From assembly GCA_039594205.1 (NCBI GenBank), contig JBCNNW010000007.1, forward strand, positions 31,519 to 95,518: a stretch of 64,000 nt of DNA, written 5' to 3'. The translations under genes were made by a program, and so were the position numbers. The notes under the pieces were generated by a model that was not told the origin of the DNA, ran no database searches, and worked only from the letters and a program-made list of their open reading frames with translations. Shown one piece after another: positions 7,959 through 16,223 of the stretch; the first letter of the stretch is position 1; each line of letters starts with the position of its first letter. The DNA is from Pseudescherichia sp039594205. Lineage in GTDB: Bacteria; Pseudomonadota; Gammaproteobacteria; Enterobacterales; Enterobacteriaceae.

Positions 7959-8474
7959 ATGGATTACTTCACCCTCTTTGGGCTGCCCGCTGGCTATCAT
8001 CTGGATACCCAGGCGCTGGCCACCCGCTTTCAGGATCTGCAACGTCAATACCATCCCGATCGGTTTGCCAGCGGCACCGCCGCTGAACAGCTTGCCGCCG
8101 TCCAACGCTCCGCGACCATCAACCAGGCCTGGCAGACGCTGCGCCACCCCCTGCTGCGCGCCGAGTATCTGCTCTCCCTGCACGGCTTCGATCTTGCCAG
8201 CGAGCAGCACACCGTCCGCGACACCGCCTTCCTGATGGAGCAGCTTGAGCTACGCGAAGAGCTGGATGAGATTGAGCAGGCCTGCGATACCGATCGGCTT
8301 GAGACGTTTCTGAAGCGCGTCGCCGCGATGTATACCTCGCGCCACCAGACCCTGGTCGAGCAGCTTGACGGCGAGTCGTGGAGCGATGCCGCAGAGACGG
8401 TGCGTAAACTCCGTTTTCTCGATAAACTACGCAGCACAGCAGAACAACTCGAAGAAAAGCTGCTCGATTTTTAA
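7959..8474 (+). CDS. hscB: J-domain co-chaperone HscB
   Basis: HscB (171 residues) binds IscU and delivers it to HscA while stimulating HscA ATPase. The N-terminal J domain has the HPD motif at 32-34, and the C-terminal three-helix IscU-binding domain follows (roughly 80-171). It starts 72 bases after iscA, beyond the internal hairpin, and runs 15 bases short of hscA. Confidence 0.97.
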   Translation: MDYFTLFGLPAGYHLDTQALATRFQDLQRQYHPDRFASGTAAEQLAAVQRSATINQAWQTLRHPLLRAEYLLSLHGFDLASEQHTVRDTAFLMEQLELREELDEIEQACDTDRLETFLKRVAAMYTSRHQTLVEQLDGESWSDAAETVRKLRFLDKLRSTAEQLEEKLLDF

Positions 8475-8489
8475 ATTTCGGAAGCAAAC

Positions 8490-10340
8490 ATGGCCTTATT
8501 ACAAATTAGTGAGCCGGGCATGAGTGCCGCGCCGCACCAGCGTCGTCTGGCGGCGGGCATTGATCTGGGTACAACACACTCTCTGGTGGCTACCGTGCGT
8601 AGCGGCCAGGCACAAACGCTGCCGGACAGCGAAGGGCGTCACCTGCTGCCGTCCGTAGTGCACTACCAGCCGCAGGGCCACCGGGTGGGCTTTGAGGCGC
8701 GCAGCAATGCGGTTAACGATCCGGCTAACACCATCAGCTCGGTCAAACGCATGATGGGCCGCTCGCTGGCGGATATCCAGGCGCGCTACCCGCATCTGCC
8801 GTATCAGCTGCAGGCGAGCGAAAACGGCCTGCCGATGATCGCCACCGCCGCGGGTCTGCTGAATCCGGTACGCATCTCTGCCGATATCCTCAAGGCGCTG
8901 GCCGCTCGCGCTACGGAAGCGCTGGCGGGTGAGCTGGACGGGGTGGTGATCACCGTCCCAGCCTACTTTGATGATGCCCAGCGTCAGGGCACCAAAGACG
9001 CCGCCCGTCTGGCAGGCCTGCACGTGCTGCGCCTGCTCAACGAGCCGACGGCAGCCGCAATTGCCTACGGTCTCGACTCCGGCCAGGAGGGCGTGATCGC
9101 CGTCTATGACCTGGGCGGCGGCACCTTTGATATCTCTATCCTGCGCCTGAGCCGTGGCGTATTTGAAGTTCTGGCAACCGGCGGCGACTCTGCGCTGGGC
9201 GGCGACGACTTCGATCACCTGCTGGCGGATCGTATCCGTGAGCTGGCTGGCATTACCGACCGCGAGGATCCGCGCCTGCAGCGCCAGCTGCTGGACGCTG
9301 CGATCGCGGCAAAAATTGCCCTTAGCGATGCCGAAAGCGTCGACATTGACGTTGCGGGCTGGCAGGGCAGCGTGACCCGCACCGAGTTCAACGATCTCAT
9401 CGCTTCCCTGGTTAAGCGCACGCTGCTCTCCTGCCGTCGGGCATTGAAAGATGCGGGCGTAGAGGCTGACGAAGTGCTGGAAGTGGTCATGGTGGGCGGC
9501 TCTACCCGCGTGCCGCTGGTGCGTGAGCGCGTGGGCGAGTTCTTTGGCCGCCAGCCGCTGACCACCATCGACCCGGATAAGGTCGTTGCCATTGGTGCCG
9601 CTATTCAGGCCGATATCCTGGTCGGCAACAAGCCGGACAGCGAAATGCTGCTGCTGGACGTGATCCCGCTGTCGCTGGGTCTTGAGACCATGGGCGGACT
9701 GGTAGAGAAAGTGATCCCGCGTAACACCACCATTCCGGTGGCGCGCGCCCAGGAGTTCACTACCTTTAAAGATGGCCAGACCGCCATGTCGATCCACGTG
9801 ATGCAGGGCGAGCGTGAGCTGGTCGCCGACTGCCGCTCGCTGGGGCGCTTTACCCTGCGCGGTATCCCGGCGCTGCCTGCCGGCGGGGCGCATATCCGCG
9901 TCACCTTCCAGGTGGACGCCGATGGCCTGCTGAGCGTCACCGCGATGGAGAAATCCACCGGTGTGGCCGCCTCAATTCAGGTTAAACCCTCCTATGGGCT
10001 GACCGACGGCGAAATCGCCACCATGATCCAGGATTCCATGAGTTTTGCCAGCGAAGACGTGCAAGCGCGAATGCTGGCGGAGCAGAAAGTGGAGGCCGCG
10101 CGCGTGCTGGAGAGTCTGCAAAGCGCGCTCGGCAGCGATGCCGCGCTGTTAAGCGCCGCTGAACGTCAGGTTATTGACGACGCCGCTGCACGTCTGCGTG
10201 TAGCCGCCGAGGGCAATGACGCTGACGCCATTGAACAAGCCATTAAAAATATAGACAAACAAACCCAGGAGTTTGCCGCACGCCGCATGGACCAGTCGGT
10301 TCGTAAAGCGCTGAAGGGCCACTCCGTGGACGAGGTTTAA
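8490..10340 (+). CDS. hscA: Hsp70-class chaperone HscA
   Basis: HscA (616 residues, as in E. coli) is a specialised Hsp70 that releases clusters from IscU in an ATP-dependent cycle. The nucleotide-binding domain shows GIDLGTTHSLVATV at about 23-36 and VYDLGGGTFDISIL near residue 205. The substrate-binding domain follows from about residue 390. It recognises LPPVK in IscU. Only one base separates its stop from fdx. Confidence 0.98.
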   Translation: MALLQISEPGMSAAPHQRRLAAGIDLGTTHSLVATVRSGQAQTLPDSEGRHLLPSVVHYQPQGHRVGFEARSNAVNDPANTISSVKRMMGRSLADIQARYPHLPYQLQASENGLPMIATAAGLLNPVRISADILKALAARATEALAGELDGVVITVPAYFDDAQRQGTKDAARLAGLHVLRLLNEPTAAAIAYGLDSGQEGVIAVYDLGGGTFDISILRLSRGVFEVLATGGDSALGGDDFDHLLADRIRELAGITDREDPRLQRQLLDAAIAAKIALSDAESVDIDVAGWQGSVTRTEFNDLIASLVKRTLLSCRRALKDAGVEADEVLEVVMVGGSTRVPLVRERVGEFFGRQPLTTIDPDKVVAIGAAIQADILVGNKPDSEMLLLDVIPLSLGLETMGGLVEKVIPRNTTIPVARAQEFTTFKDGQTAMSIHVMQGERELVADCRSLGRFTLRGIPALPAGGAHIRVTFQVDADGLLSVTAMEKSTGVAASIQVKPSYGLTDGEIATMIQDSMSFASEDVQARMLAEQKVEAARVLESLQSALGSDAALLSAAERQVIDDAAARLRVAAEGNDADAIEQAIKNIDKQTQEFAARRMDQSVRKALKGHSVDEV

Positions 10341-10341
10341 T

Positions 10342-10677
10342 ATGCCAAAGATTGTATTTTTGCCCCATCAGGATCTCTGTCCGGATGGCGCTGTTCTGGA
10401 AGCGAATGTCGGCGAGACCATTCTTGACGTTGCCCTGCGTAACGGCATTGAGATTGAACACGCCTGCGAAAAATCCTGCGCCTGCACTACCTGCCACTGC
10501 GTCGTGCGTGAAGGCTTTGACTCGCTGGCGGAGAGCACTGAAGACGAAGACGACATGCTGGATAAAGCCTGGGGTCTGGAGCCGGAGAGCCGTCTGAGCT
10601 GTCAGGCACGCGTAACCGACGAAGACCTGGTGGTCGAGATGCCGCGTTATACTATCAACCACGCGCGGGAGCATTGA
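10342..10677 (+). CDS. fdx: [2Fe-2S] ferredoxin Fdx
   Basis: This adrenodoxin-type ferredoxin (111 residues) supplies electrons for cluster assembly on IscU/IscS. Cluster ligands are Cys42, Cys48, Cys51 and Cys87; extra cysteines at 46 and 53 lie in the same loop, as in E. coli Fdx. An acidic stretch around residues 66-73 probably contacts partner proteins. Tight spacing to hscA and iscX indicates one transcript. Confidence 0.97.
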   Translation: MPKIVFLPHQDLCPDGAVLEANVGETILDVALRNGIEIEHACEKSCACTTCHCVVREGFDSLAESTEDEDDMLDKAWGLEPESRLSCQARVTDEDLVVEMPRYTINHAREH

Positions 10678-10678
10678 T

Positions 10679-10879
10679 ATGGGTCTCAAGTGGAGTGACA
10701 GCCGTGAAATCGGCGAGGCGCTGTATGACGCTTACCCGGATCTCGATCCAAAAACCGTGCGCTTTACCGATATGCACCAGTGGATTTGTGAACTGGACGA
10801 CTTTGATGACGAACCAAACGCATCCAATGAAAAGATTCTGGAAGCGATTCTGTTAGTCTGGTTAGACGAAGCGTCATAA
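10679..10879 (+). CDS. iscX: Fe-S assembly regulator IscX (YfhJ)
   Basis: IscX (66 residues) is a small acidic protein that binds IscS and iron and moderates the rate of cluster formation. The sequence GLKWSDSREIGEALYDAYPD is the usual start. It is the last gene of the operon; a strong terminator hairpin follows at once. Confidence 0.97.
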   Translation: MGLKWSDSREIGEALYDAYPDLDPKTVRFTDMHQWICELDDFDDEPNASNEKILEAILLVWLDEAS

Positions 10880-10886
10880 TGCACAG

Positions 10887-10912
10887 CGGGCTGCCTTCGG
10901 GTAGCCCGTTTT
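10887..10912 (+). terminator. rho-independent terminator after iscX
   Basis: A nine-pair stem CGGGCTGCC / GGTAGCCCG closed by a TTCG tetraloop is followed by TTTT. It sits eight bases after the iscX stop and marks the end of the isc operon. Confidence 0.88.
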
Positions 10913-10944
10913 CACATCGCAGGCTTGATCATAAGGACAGAATA

Positions 10945-12234
10945 ATGACAACCGAAGCCATGAAAATTACCCTGACGACTCAGCCCGCTGATGCGCGCTG
11001 GGGCGAGAAAGCGGCTTATAGCATCAATAGCGAAGGCGTTGCGCTGCATCTTACCGGTGCGGACGAGCTGGGCCTGATCCAACGCGCGGCGCGTAAAATC
11101 GACGGCATGGGTATCAAGCACGTTCAGCTGGCTGGCGAGGGCTGGAACGTCGATCGCTGCTGGGCATTCTGGCAGGGATATAAAGGACCGAAAGGCAGCC
11201 GTAAAGTTGAGTGGCCGACGCTGGACGAAGCCCAGCAGAAAGAGCTGGAGAGCCGCCGCAACGTTATCGACTGGGTGCGCGACACTATTAACGCCTCTCC
11301 TGAAGAGCTGGGACCGGAGCAGCTGGCCCAGCGCGCTGTCGATCTGTTGAGCGGCGTGGGTGGGGAGAACATCTCCTACCGCATTACCAAAGGCGAAGAT
11401 CTGCGCGAGCAGAACTACATGGGGATCTACACCGTTGGGCGTGGCTCCGAGCGCACGCCGGTCCTGCTGGCGCTGGACTACAACCCCACCGGCGATAAAA
11501 ATGCCCCGGTCTATGCCTGCCTGGTCGGCAAAGGCGTCACCTTCGACTCCGGCGGCTATAGCATTAAGCAGACCGCGTTTATGGACTCTATGAAGTCCGA
11601 TATGGGCGGCGCAGCCATGGTTACCGGCGCGCTGGCGTTTGCCATTACCCGTGGCCTGAACAAACGCGTGAAGCTCTACCTCTGCTGCGCAGATAACCTG
11701 ATCAGCGGCAACGCCTTCAAGCTTGGCGACATTATTCGCTACCGCAACGGCAAAACCGTTGAGGTCATGAATACCGACGCTGAAGGCCGCCTGGTGCTGG
11801 CCGATGGCCTGATCGACGCGGTGAAGCAAAATCCAGAGCTGATTATCGATGCGGCAACGCTGACCGGCGCGGCCAAAACCGCCCTCGGTAACGACTATCA
11901 CGCGCTGCTGAGTTTTGATGACACGCTGGCAAACCGCCTGCTGGCGAGCGCGAGCGCGGAGAACGAGCCGTTCTGGCGTCTGCCGCTGGCAGAGATCCAC
12001 CGTAGCCAGCTGCCGTCTAACTTTGCCGAGCTGAACAATACCGCCAGCGCCGCCTTCCCGGCGGGAGCCAGCACCGCCGCCGGTTTCCTCTCCCATTTCG
12101 TTGAGAACTACCGTGAAGGCTGGCTGCATATCGACTGCTCTGCCACCTACCGCAAAGCGGCTGTGGATCAGTGGGCTGCTGGGGCAACCGGTCTGGGCGT
12201 GCGTACCATCGCTAACCTGTTAACAGCAAAATAA
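10945..12234 (+). CDS. pepB: peptidase B (M17 leucyl aminopeptidase family)
   Basis: PepB is a cytosolic hexameric aminopeptidase with two divalent metals that helps degrade Cys-Gly and other peptides. The 429-residue product has the M17 signature NTDAEGRL and the upstream active-site block GKGVTFDSGGYSIK. The start ATG at 10945 (MTTEAMKITL) is chosen over the upstream open frame because it matches the family N-terminus and has AAGGACAG ahead of it. The gene lies just past the isc terminator and needs its own or read-through transcription. Confidence 0.96.
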   Translation: MTTEAMKITLTTQPADARWGEKAAYSINSEGVALHLTGADELGLIQRAARKIDGMGIKHVQLAGEGWNVDRCWAFWQGYKGPKGSRKVEWPTLDEAQQKELESRRNVIDWVRDTINASPEELGPEQLAQRAVDLLSGVGGENISYRITKGEDLREQNYMGIYTVGRGSERTPVLLALDYNPTGDKNAPVYACLVGKGVTFDSGGYSIKQTAFMDSMKSDMGGAAMVTGALAFAITRGLNKRVKLYLCCADNLISGNAFKLGDIIRYRNGKTVEVMNTDAEGRLVLADGLIDAVKQNPELIIDAATLTGAAKTALGNDYHALLSFDDTLANRLLASASAENEPFWRLPLAEIHRSQLPSNFAELNNTASAAFPAGASTAAGFLSHFVENYREGWLHIDCSATYRKAAVDQWAAGATGLGVRTIANLLTAK

Positions 12235-12237
12235 TTG

Positions 12238-12312
12238 CTACGCCCGGCGGCGCTGCGCTTGCACAGGCCTGGCTGTTACGTAGGCCGGGTAAGCGCAGCG
12301 CCACCCGGCATG
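12238..12312. repeat. BIME: two inverted REP sequences between pepB and sseB
   Basis: Two REP units face each other. The left one carries GCCCGGCGGCGCTGCGCTTGC (inverted form) and the right one GTAGGCCGGGT...ACCCGGC (arms 12284-12290 and 12303-12309). Such pairs are typical DNA gyrase/IHF-associated BIMEs and may stabilise the pepB transcript. They fill most of the pepB-sseB gap. Confidence 0.8.
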
Positions 12313-12329
12313 TGTGAATGACTCATTTT

Positions 12330-13112
12330 ATGTCTGAAACGAAAAACGAATTAGAGACCCTGCTTGAGCAGGCGGCGACCGAGCCGGGTCACCGTCCTGC
12401 GTTCTTCCGCACGCTGATGGCCTCCACCGTCTGGGTTCCCGGTACGGCGGCAGAGGGCCAGACGGTGGTTGAAGATAGCGCCCTGGATATTCAGCACTGG
12501 GAGAAAGACGACGGCACCTCGGTGATCCCCTTTTTCACCTCCCTGGAGGCTTTACAGCAGGCGGTTGAGGATGAGCAGGCATTCGTAGTAATGCCGGTGC
12601 GTACCCTGTTTGAGATGACCCTCGGCGAGACGCTGTTCCTCAATGCGAAATTGCCAACTGGTAAAGAGTTTACGCCGAGTGAAATTAGCCACCTGGTGGG
12701 CAAAGAGGAGGGCAACGCTCTCAGCCAGCAGAAGGTGATAGAGGGCGGCAGCACGCTGCTGCTCTCCGAGGTGGCCGAGCCGCCTGCGCAGATGGTTGAC
12801 TCGTTGACGACGCTGTTTAAAACCATGAAAACGGTCAAGCGGGCGTTTCTCTGCTCTATCAAAGAGGAGGCTGACGCCCAGCCGAATCTACTGATCGGCA
12901 TTGAAGTTGAGGCCGACAGCGATATCGACATGATAATCCAGTCAGCTGGCAGCGTTGCCACCGACACGTTGCCGGGCGATGAGCCTGTCGACATCTGCCT
13001 TGTTGCCGAAGGCGAGAAGGGCATCAGCCACTTTATGCTGGCGCACATTCCCCCCTTCTACGAGCGGCGCTGGGGCAGCTTCCTGCGCGACTTTAAGCAG
13101 CGTATTATCTAG
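12330..13112 (+). CDS. sseB: SseB family protein (enhances serine sensitivity)
   Basis: The 260-residue protein matches E. coli SseB almost throughout, with the N-terminal block SALDIQHWEKDDGTSVIPFF and the C-terminal PPFYERRWGSFLRDFKQRII. In E. coli, overproduction raises serine sensitivity; the molecular role is unknown. MSETKNE at 12330 is taken as start by homology; an in-frame ATG at 12318 is possible and neither has a good ribosome binding site. It is not the Salmonella SPI-2 translocon protein of the same name. Confidence 0.9.
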   Translation: MSETKNELETLLEQAATEPGHRPAFFRTLMASTVWVPGTAAEGQTVVEDSALDIQHWEKDDGTSVIPFFTSLEALQQAVEDEQAFVVMPVRTLFEMTLGETLFLNAKLPTGKEFTPSEISHLVGKEEGNALSQQKVIEGGSTLLLSEVAEPPAQMVDSLTTLFKTMKTVKRAFLCSIKEEADAQPNLLIGIEVEADSDIDMIIQSAGSVATDTLPGDEPVDICLVAEGEKGISHFMLAHIPPFYERRWGSFLRDFKQRII

Positions 13113-13119
13113 ACCCTCT

Positions 13120-13143
13120 GACGGGGTGAGCGTTCACCCCGTC
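13120..13143. terminator. bidirectional hairpin between sseB and the RpiR gene
   Basis: A perfect 10-bp inverted repeat GACGGGGTGA / TCACCCCGTC with a GCGT loop lies between convergent genes. Its right arm includes the stop codon of the RpiR-family gene. There is no long U-run on either strand. Confidence 0.6.
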
Positions 13144-13904
13144 GCTTCCAGCAGCAGCAAATCCATCAGCAGCACCAGGTTAGACTCGAACGAGGTTACT
13201 CCTGCGGCTTCGGCAGCAAAATGCACCGCCTCGTCATACAGCCCGAAATGGAGATCCGCCATGCCCGCCAGGGTATTGGCCGAAGCACGGGTAAAGGCCA
13301 CGATGGTCATGCCAACGTTTTTCGCTATTCGCGCTTTATCCAGCACCTGCTCCGTCTCACCGCTGCGGGAGACGGCAATAAACACCTCATAGCGGGCGGC
13401 GTTGCTGAGAAAAATATTGCGGCTGTCTCCCGGCCCGGAGATAAACGCCGTCTTGCCCAGCACCTGTAGCTTCTTGGTGAGATACTCCGCAAAGAGATAG
13501 GAGAAGCCCGCCCCGTAGAGAAAAAAGCTCTCTTTGTCACGCAGCAGAGCAGCGAAACAACGGCGCTTCTCCTCCGTCGCCCAGCGAAAGGTCTGCTGGT
13601 AGTTAGCGATAAACTGATTAAACCGCAGCGAGAGATCGGCGGTTTCATCCGCCGGGACCGCGATGTGTGGCGTATCGGCGAGCAGCTGCTTGCAGTACCA
13701 GATCAGCTCGCTGTAGCCGCTAAAACCCAGCTTCTGACACAGGCGCATAATGGTGGCGGTAGAGACAAAGGTCTCCTGAGCCAGCTCGCGCACGGTGATG
13801 TTGCCCACCAGCAGCGGGTGGGCGGTGAGATGGGCCAGCACGCGATACTCCGCGCGGGTCAGCGACTCGCCGCGCGACAGCAACGGCGCAAGGCGGTTGT
13901 CCAT
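13134..13904 (-). CDS. RpiR/MurR-family transcriptional regulator, probable alpha-glucoside regulator
   Basis: The 256-residue protein has an N-terminal HTH of the RpiR type (residues about 1-77, with STATIMRLCQKLGFSGYSEL) and a C-terminal SIS sugar-phosphate binding domain (about 110-245, with FFLYGAGFSYLFAEYLTKKL and AVSRSGETEQVL). Regulators of this kind respond to phosphosugars; GlvR of Bacillus, controlling a glv operon, belongs to the same family. Here it is the last gene of a minus-strand run PTS-GH4-sseA-regulator and starts two bases after the sseA stop. Control of the adjacent alpha-glucoside genes is inferred from position and domain. Confidence 0.82.
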   Translation of the reverse strand: MDNRLAPLLSRGESLTRAEYRVLAHLTAHPLLVGNITVRELAQETFVSTATIMRLCQKLGFSGYSELIWYCKQLLADTPHIAVPADETADLSLRFNQFIANYQQTFRWATEEKRRCFAALLRDKESFFLYGAGFSYLFAEYLTKKLQVLGKTAFISGPGDSRNIFLSNAARYEVFIAVSRSGETEQVLDKARIAKNVGMTIVAFTRASANTLAGMADLHFGLYDEAVHFAAEAAGVTSFESNLVLLMDLLLLEATG

Positions 13905-13906
13905 GC

Positions 13907-14749
13907 TCAGGAGGGTTCAACGGGCAGATCGTCCCGCGCGCCCCACTCACTCCATGAGCCGTCGTAGAGCGTAACGCCCTCGACGCCCAGCGTCTCCAGC
14001 GCCAGCGCCACCACGGCAGCGGTAACCCCGGAGCCGCAGCTCACCACAATTGGCTTGTTGAGATCGACACCCTGACGGCCAAACACAGCGCTCAGCTCGT
14101 CGGTGGTCTTTAACTCGCCCTCAAACACCAGATCGCCCCACGGCACGTTCAGCGCCCCAGGGATATGACCGCGCTTCAGCCCCGGACGCGGCTCATCCGC
14201 TTCGGCATTGAAACGTGGGGCAGGACGGGCATCTACCAGTTGAGCGGTTTTCTCATGGCTAATCAGCAGCACGTCAGTGAGGCGCTTCACGCGGTCGGCG
14301 TCAAAGTGAGCTTCAAACTCAGCTTCGGGCAGCGTCACGTCACCCTGCTGAAGCGGCAGCTCGTCGCGCTGCCAGCCTGCCAGGCCACCCGCCAGAATCG
14401 ATACCTGCTCCACGCCAAAGGTTTTAAGCATCCACCACGCCCGGGGCGCAGAGTAGAGGTTACCTTCATCGTAAATCACCAGGTGCTTGTCGCTGCTGAT
14501 GCCTAGCTCACGCATGGCAACGGCGAAGGCCTCCGGGCGCGGCAGCATGTGGGGCAGGGAAGAGGTATGGTCAGAGAGGGCTTCAATATCGAAAAAGACC
14601 GCGCCCGGAAGGTGTCCGGCGCGGTACTCGGCGCGCATATCCCTGTGCTCCTGGCCAACCGGTGCCATGCGCGCATCAATAATCTGTACGTCAGGCGAGT
14701 CGCCGTGTTCAATTAGCCAGTCGGCAGCAACGAAAAATGAGGTAGTCAT
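13907..14749 (-). CDS. sseA: 3-mercaptopyruvate sulfurtransferase SseA
   Basis: SseA (280 residues) has two rhodanese domains and transfers sulfur from 3-mercaptopyruvate to cyanide or thiol acceptors. The catalytic Cys238 sits in the diagnostic loop CGSGVTA, which separates mercaptopyruvate from thiosulfate enzymes. The inactive first domain covers about residues 1-140. The gene is unusually placed inside an alpha-glucoside cluster: GH4 and PTS genes lie upstream on the same strand and the RpiR gene directly downstream. A hairpin 37 bases before its start may insulate it. Confidence 0.95.
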   Translation of the reverse strand: MTTSFFVAADWLIEHGDSPDVQIIDARMAPVGQEHRDMRAEYRAGHLPGAVFFDIEALSDHTSSLPHMLPRPEAFAVAMRELGISSDKHLVIYDEGNLYSAPRAWWMLKTFGVEQVSILAGGLAGWQRDELPLQQGDVTLPEAEFEAHFDADRVKRLTDVLLISHEKTAQLVDARPAPRFNAEADEPRPGLKRGHIPGALNVPWGDLVFEGELKTTDELSAVFGRQGVDLNKPIVVSCGSGVTAAVVALALETLGVEGVTLYDGSWSEWGARDDLPVEPS

Positions 14750-14785
14750 AGCAGGTGGGCCTCCTTTAATGTGTTGATTAAAGGA

Positions 14786-14813
14786 TTGTCGGTGTTTTTT
14801 CTCACACCGACAA
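14786..14813. terminator. perfect hairpin between the GH4 gene and sseA
   Basis: TTGTCGGTGT / ACACCGACAA forms a perfect 10-bp stem with an 8-base loop. On the minus strand it lies after the glucosidase gene and before sseA. The U-run expected after the stem is weak, so it may be a weak terminator, an mRNA stabiliser or an operator. Confidence 0.5.
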
Positions 14814-14850
14814 GTTTACCCTCGCAACGCCGCGAGCAGGCTTCAGAAAT

Positions 14851-16212
14851 TTATATGGATTCTCCATCCTGCCAGGCTTTTTGCAGCTGCGGCCAGTAGT
14901 CACGGTTGGCCTCGATCATATCGTCGAGGATCGCTTTCGCATGCTGCATCGTGGGCACAGTACGGTTCAGCGTAAAGGCCTGAAGGGCTTTCTCATAGCT
15001 ACCCTCAATGGTTGCCTCCACCAGCAGTTGCTCAGAGGCCAGCTGCTGCATCAGCAGGGTCTGGTGGAACAGCGGCACCGCGCCCATGCGTACCGGCTCA
15101 GGCCCGTTGGCGGTAATGTAGGCTGGCACCTCGACCATGGCGTCATAGGGCAGGTTAGCGATTGCTCCCTTGTTTTCGACAATCACCAGATGGCGCTGGC
15201 GCAGGTCGAAGGCCAGCGAGCAGGCGACATCGACGATAAACGCTCCGTGGACGCCAACGTGGAAAGCATCCGGCAGGATCCCGGTGCGCTGGTACTCTTC
15301 GGCGGCGGCAAACAGTTTCTTTTCGCGGCCGTTCATCACCTCGTTGGCGCGAGTCAGGTGCGGATCCTGATGCTCAACGATCTGGTTCGGCATCAGGTAA
15401 TATTGCAAATAGGGGTTCGGCAGATAGTCCGGGAAGTGATCCATGATCGGCTTAATGTTGCGCCAGGTCTTCACCCATGAGGGATCGGCGTGCTGCGGAT
15501 CGGTCTTCGAGGCGTCCTCGGTCAGCAGACCAAACTGCGCCACGTGACGACGCACCTCAGGCAGGCGATCTTCACCATCCACCAGGATACGGGTAAACCA
15601 GCCGAAGTGGTTCAGGCCAAAGTAGTCCACCTGTAATTTGTGACGGTCCACCCCCAGGATGGCGCCGATGTTACGCATTGCCGCTACCGGCATATCACAG
15701 ATATTCAGCACCCGCGCGTCAGGACGCAGGCGACGTACCCCTTCAGCCACAATCGCTGCCGGGTTGGAGTAATTCACGATCCATGCCTTTTTATCCGCAT
15801 ACTGCTCTACCAGGTCGATAAGCTCGACCATCGGCAGGATGGTGCGCAGACCATAAGCCAGGCCGCCTGGCCCGCAGGTCTCCTGGCCTACTACGCCATG
15901 GCGCAGGGGGATCTTCTCATCCTGCTCGCGCATTTTGTACTGGCCGACGCGCATCTGGGCAAAGATAAAGTGTGCCCCGCTGAAGGCGGTTTCGGCATCG
16001 CTGGTGACGGTAAATTTAATCGTATCGCTGTGGTCGCGGATCACCTTCTCTACCACCGGGGCCAGCGTACGCTGGCGTGCCTCATCGATATCATAGAGGC
16101 GGATCTCCGCCAGCGGAAAATCCTCCAGCCGCACCATCAGGCTTTTGACGATGCCCGGCGTATAGGTGCTGCCGCCGCCGGCGATGGAGAGAATAAATGG
16201 GGGGGTAAGCAT
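14851..16212 (-). CDS. 6-phospho-alpha-glucosidase, glycoside hydrolase family 4
   Basis: The 453-residue enzyme hydrolyses phosphorylated alpha-glucosides such as maltose-6'-phosphate or sucrose-isomer phosphates, using NAD+ and a divalent metal in the redox-elimination mechanism of GH4. The NAD-binding loop is SIAGGGSTYTPG (9-20). The motif CDMP at 172-175 is the form found in alpha-specific GH4 enzymes, and NHFGWF at 201-206 supplies a further metal ligand. The ATG at 16212 has AAGGAGG ahead of it. It follows the PTS gene by 11 bases, so uptake and hydrolysis are made together. GlvA/AglB are the nearest named relatives. Confidence 0.9.
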   Translation of the reverse strand: MLTPPFILSIAGGGSTYTPGIVKSLMVRLEDFPLAEIRLYDIDEARQRTLAPVVEKVIRDHSDTIKFTVTSDAETAFSGAHFIFAQMRVGQYKMREQDEKIPLRHGVVGQETCGPGGLAYGLRTILPMVELIDLVEQYADKKAWIVNYSNPAAIVAEGVRRLRPDARVLNICDMPVAAMRNIGAILGVDRHKLQVDYFGLNHFGWFTRILVDGEDRLPEVRRHVAQFGLLTEDASKTDPQHADPSWVKTWRNIKPIMDHFPDYLPNPYLQYYLMPNQIVEHQDPHLTRANEVMNGREKKLFAAAEEYQRTGILPDAFHVGVHGAFIVDVACSLAFDLRQRHLVIVENKGAIANLPYDAMVEVPAYITANGPEPVRMGAVPLFHQTLLMQQLASEQLLVEATIEGSYEKALQAFTLNRTVPTMQHAKAILDDMIEANRDYWPQLQKAWQDGESI

Positions 16213-16223
16213 GTGTGCCTCCT

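Noticed and set aside
8499..9893. 464-codon open frame antisense to hscA
   Set aside because: The sense strand encodes full-length HscA with all motifs; the antisense product is low-complexity and unlike any protein I know.
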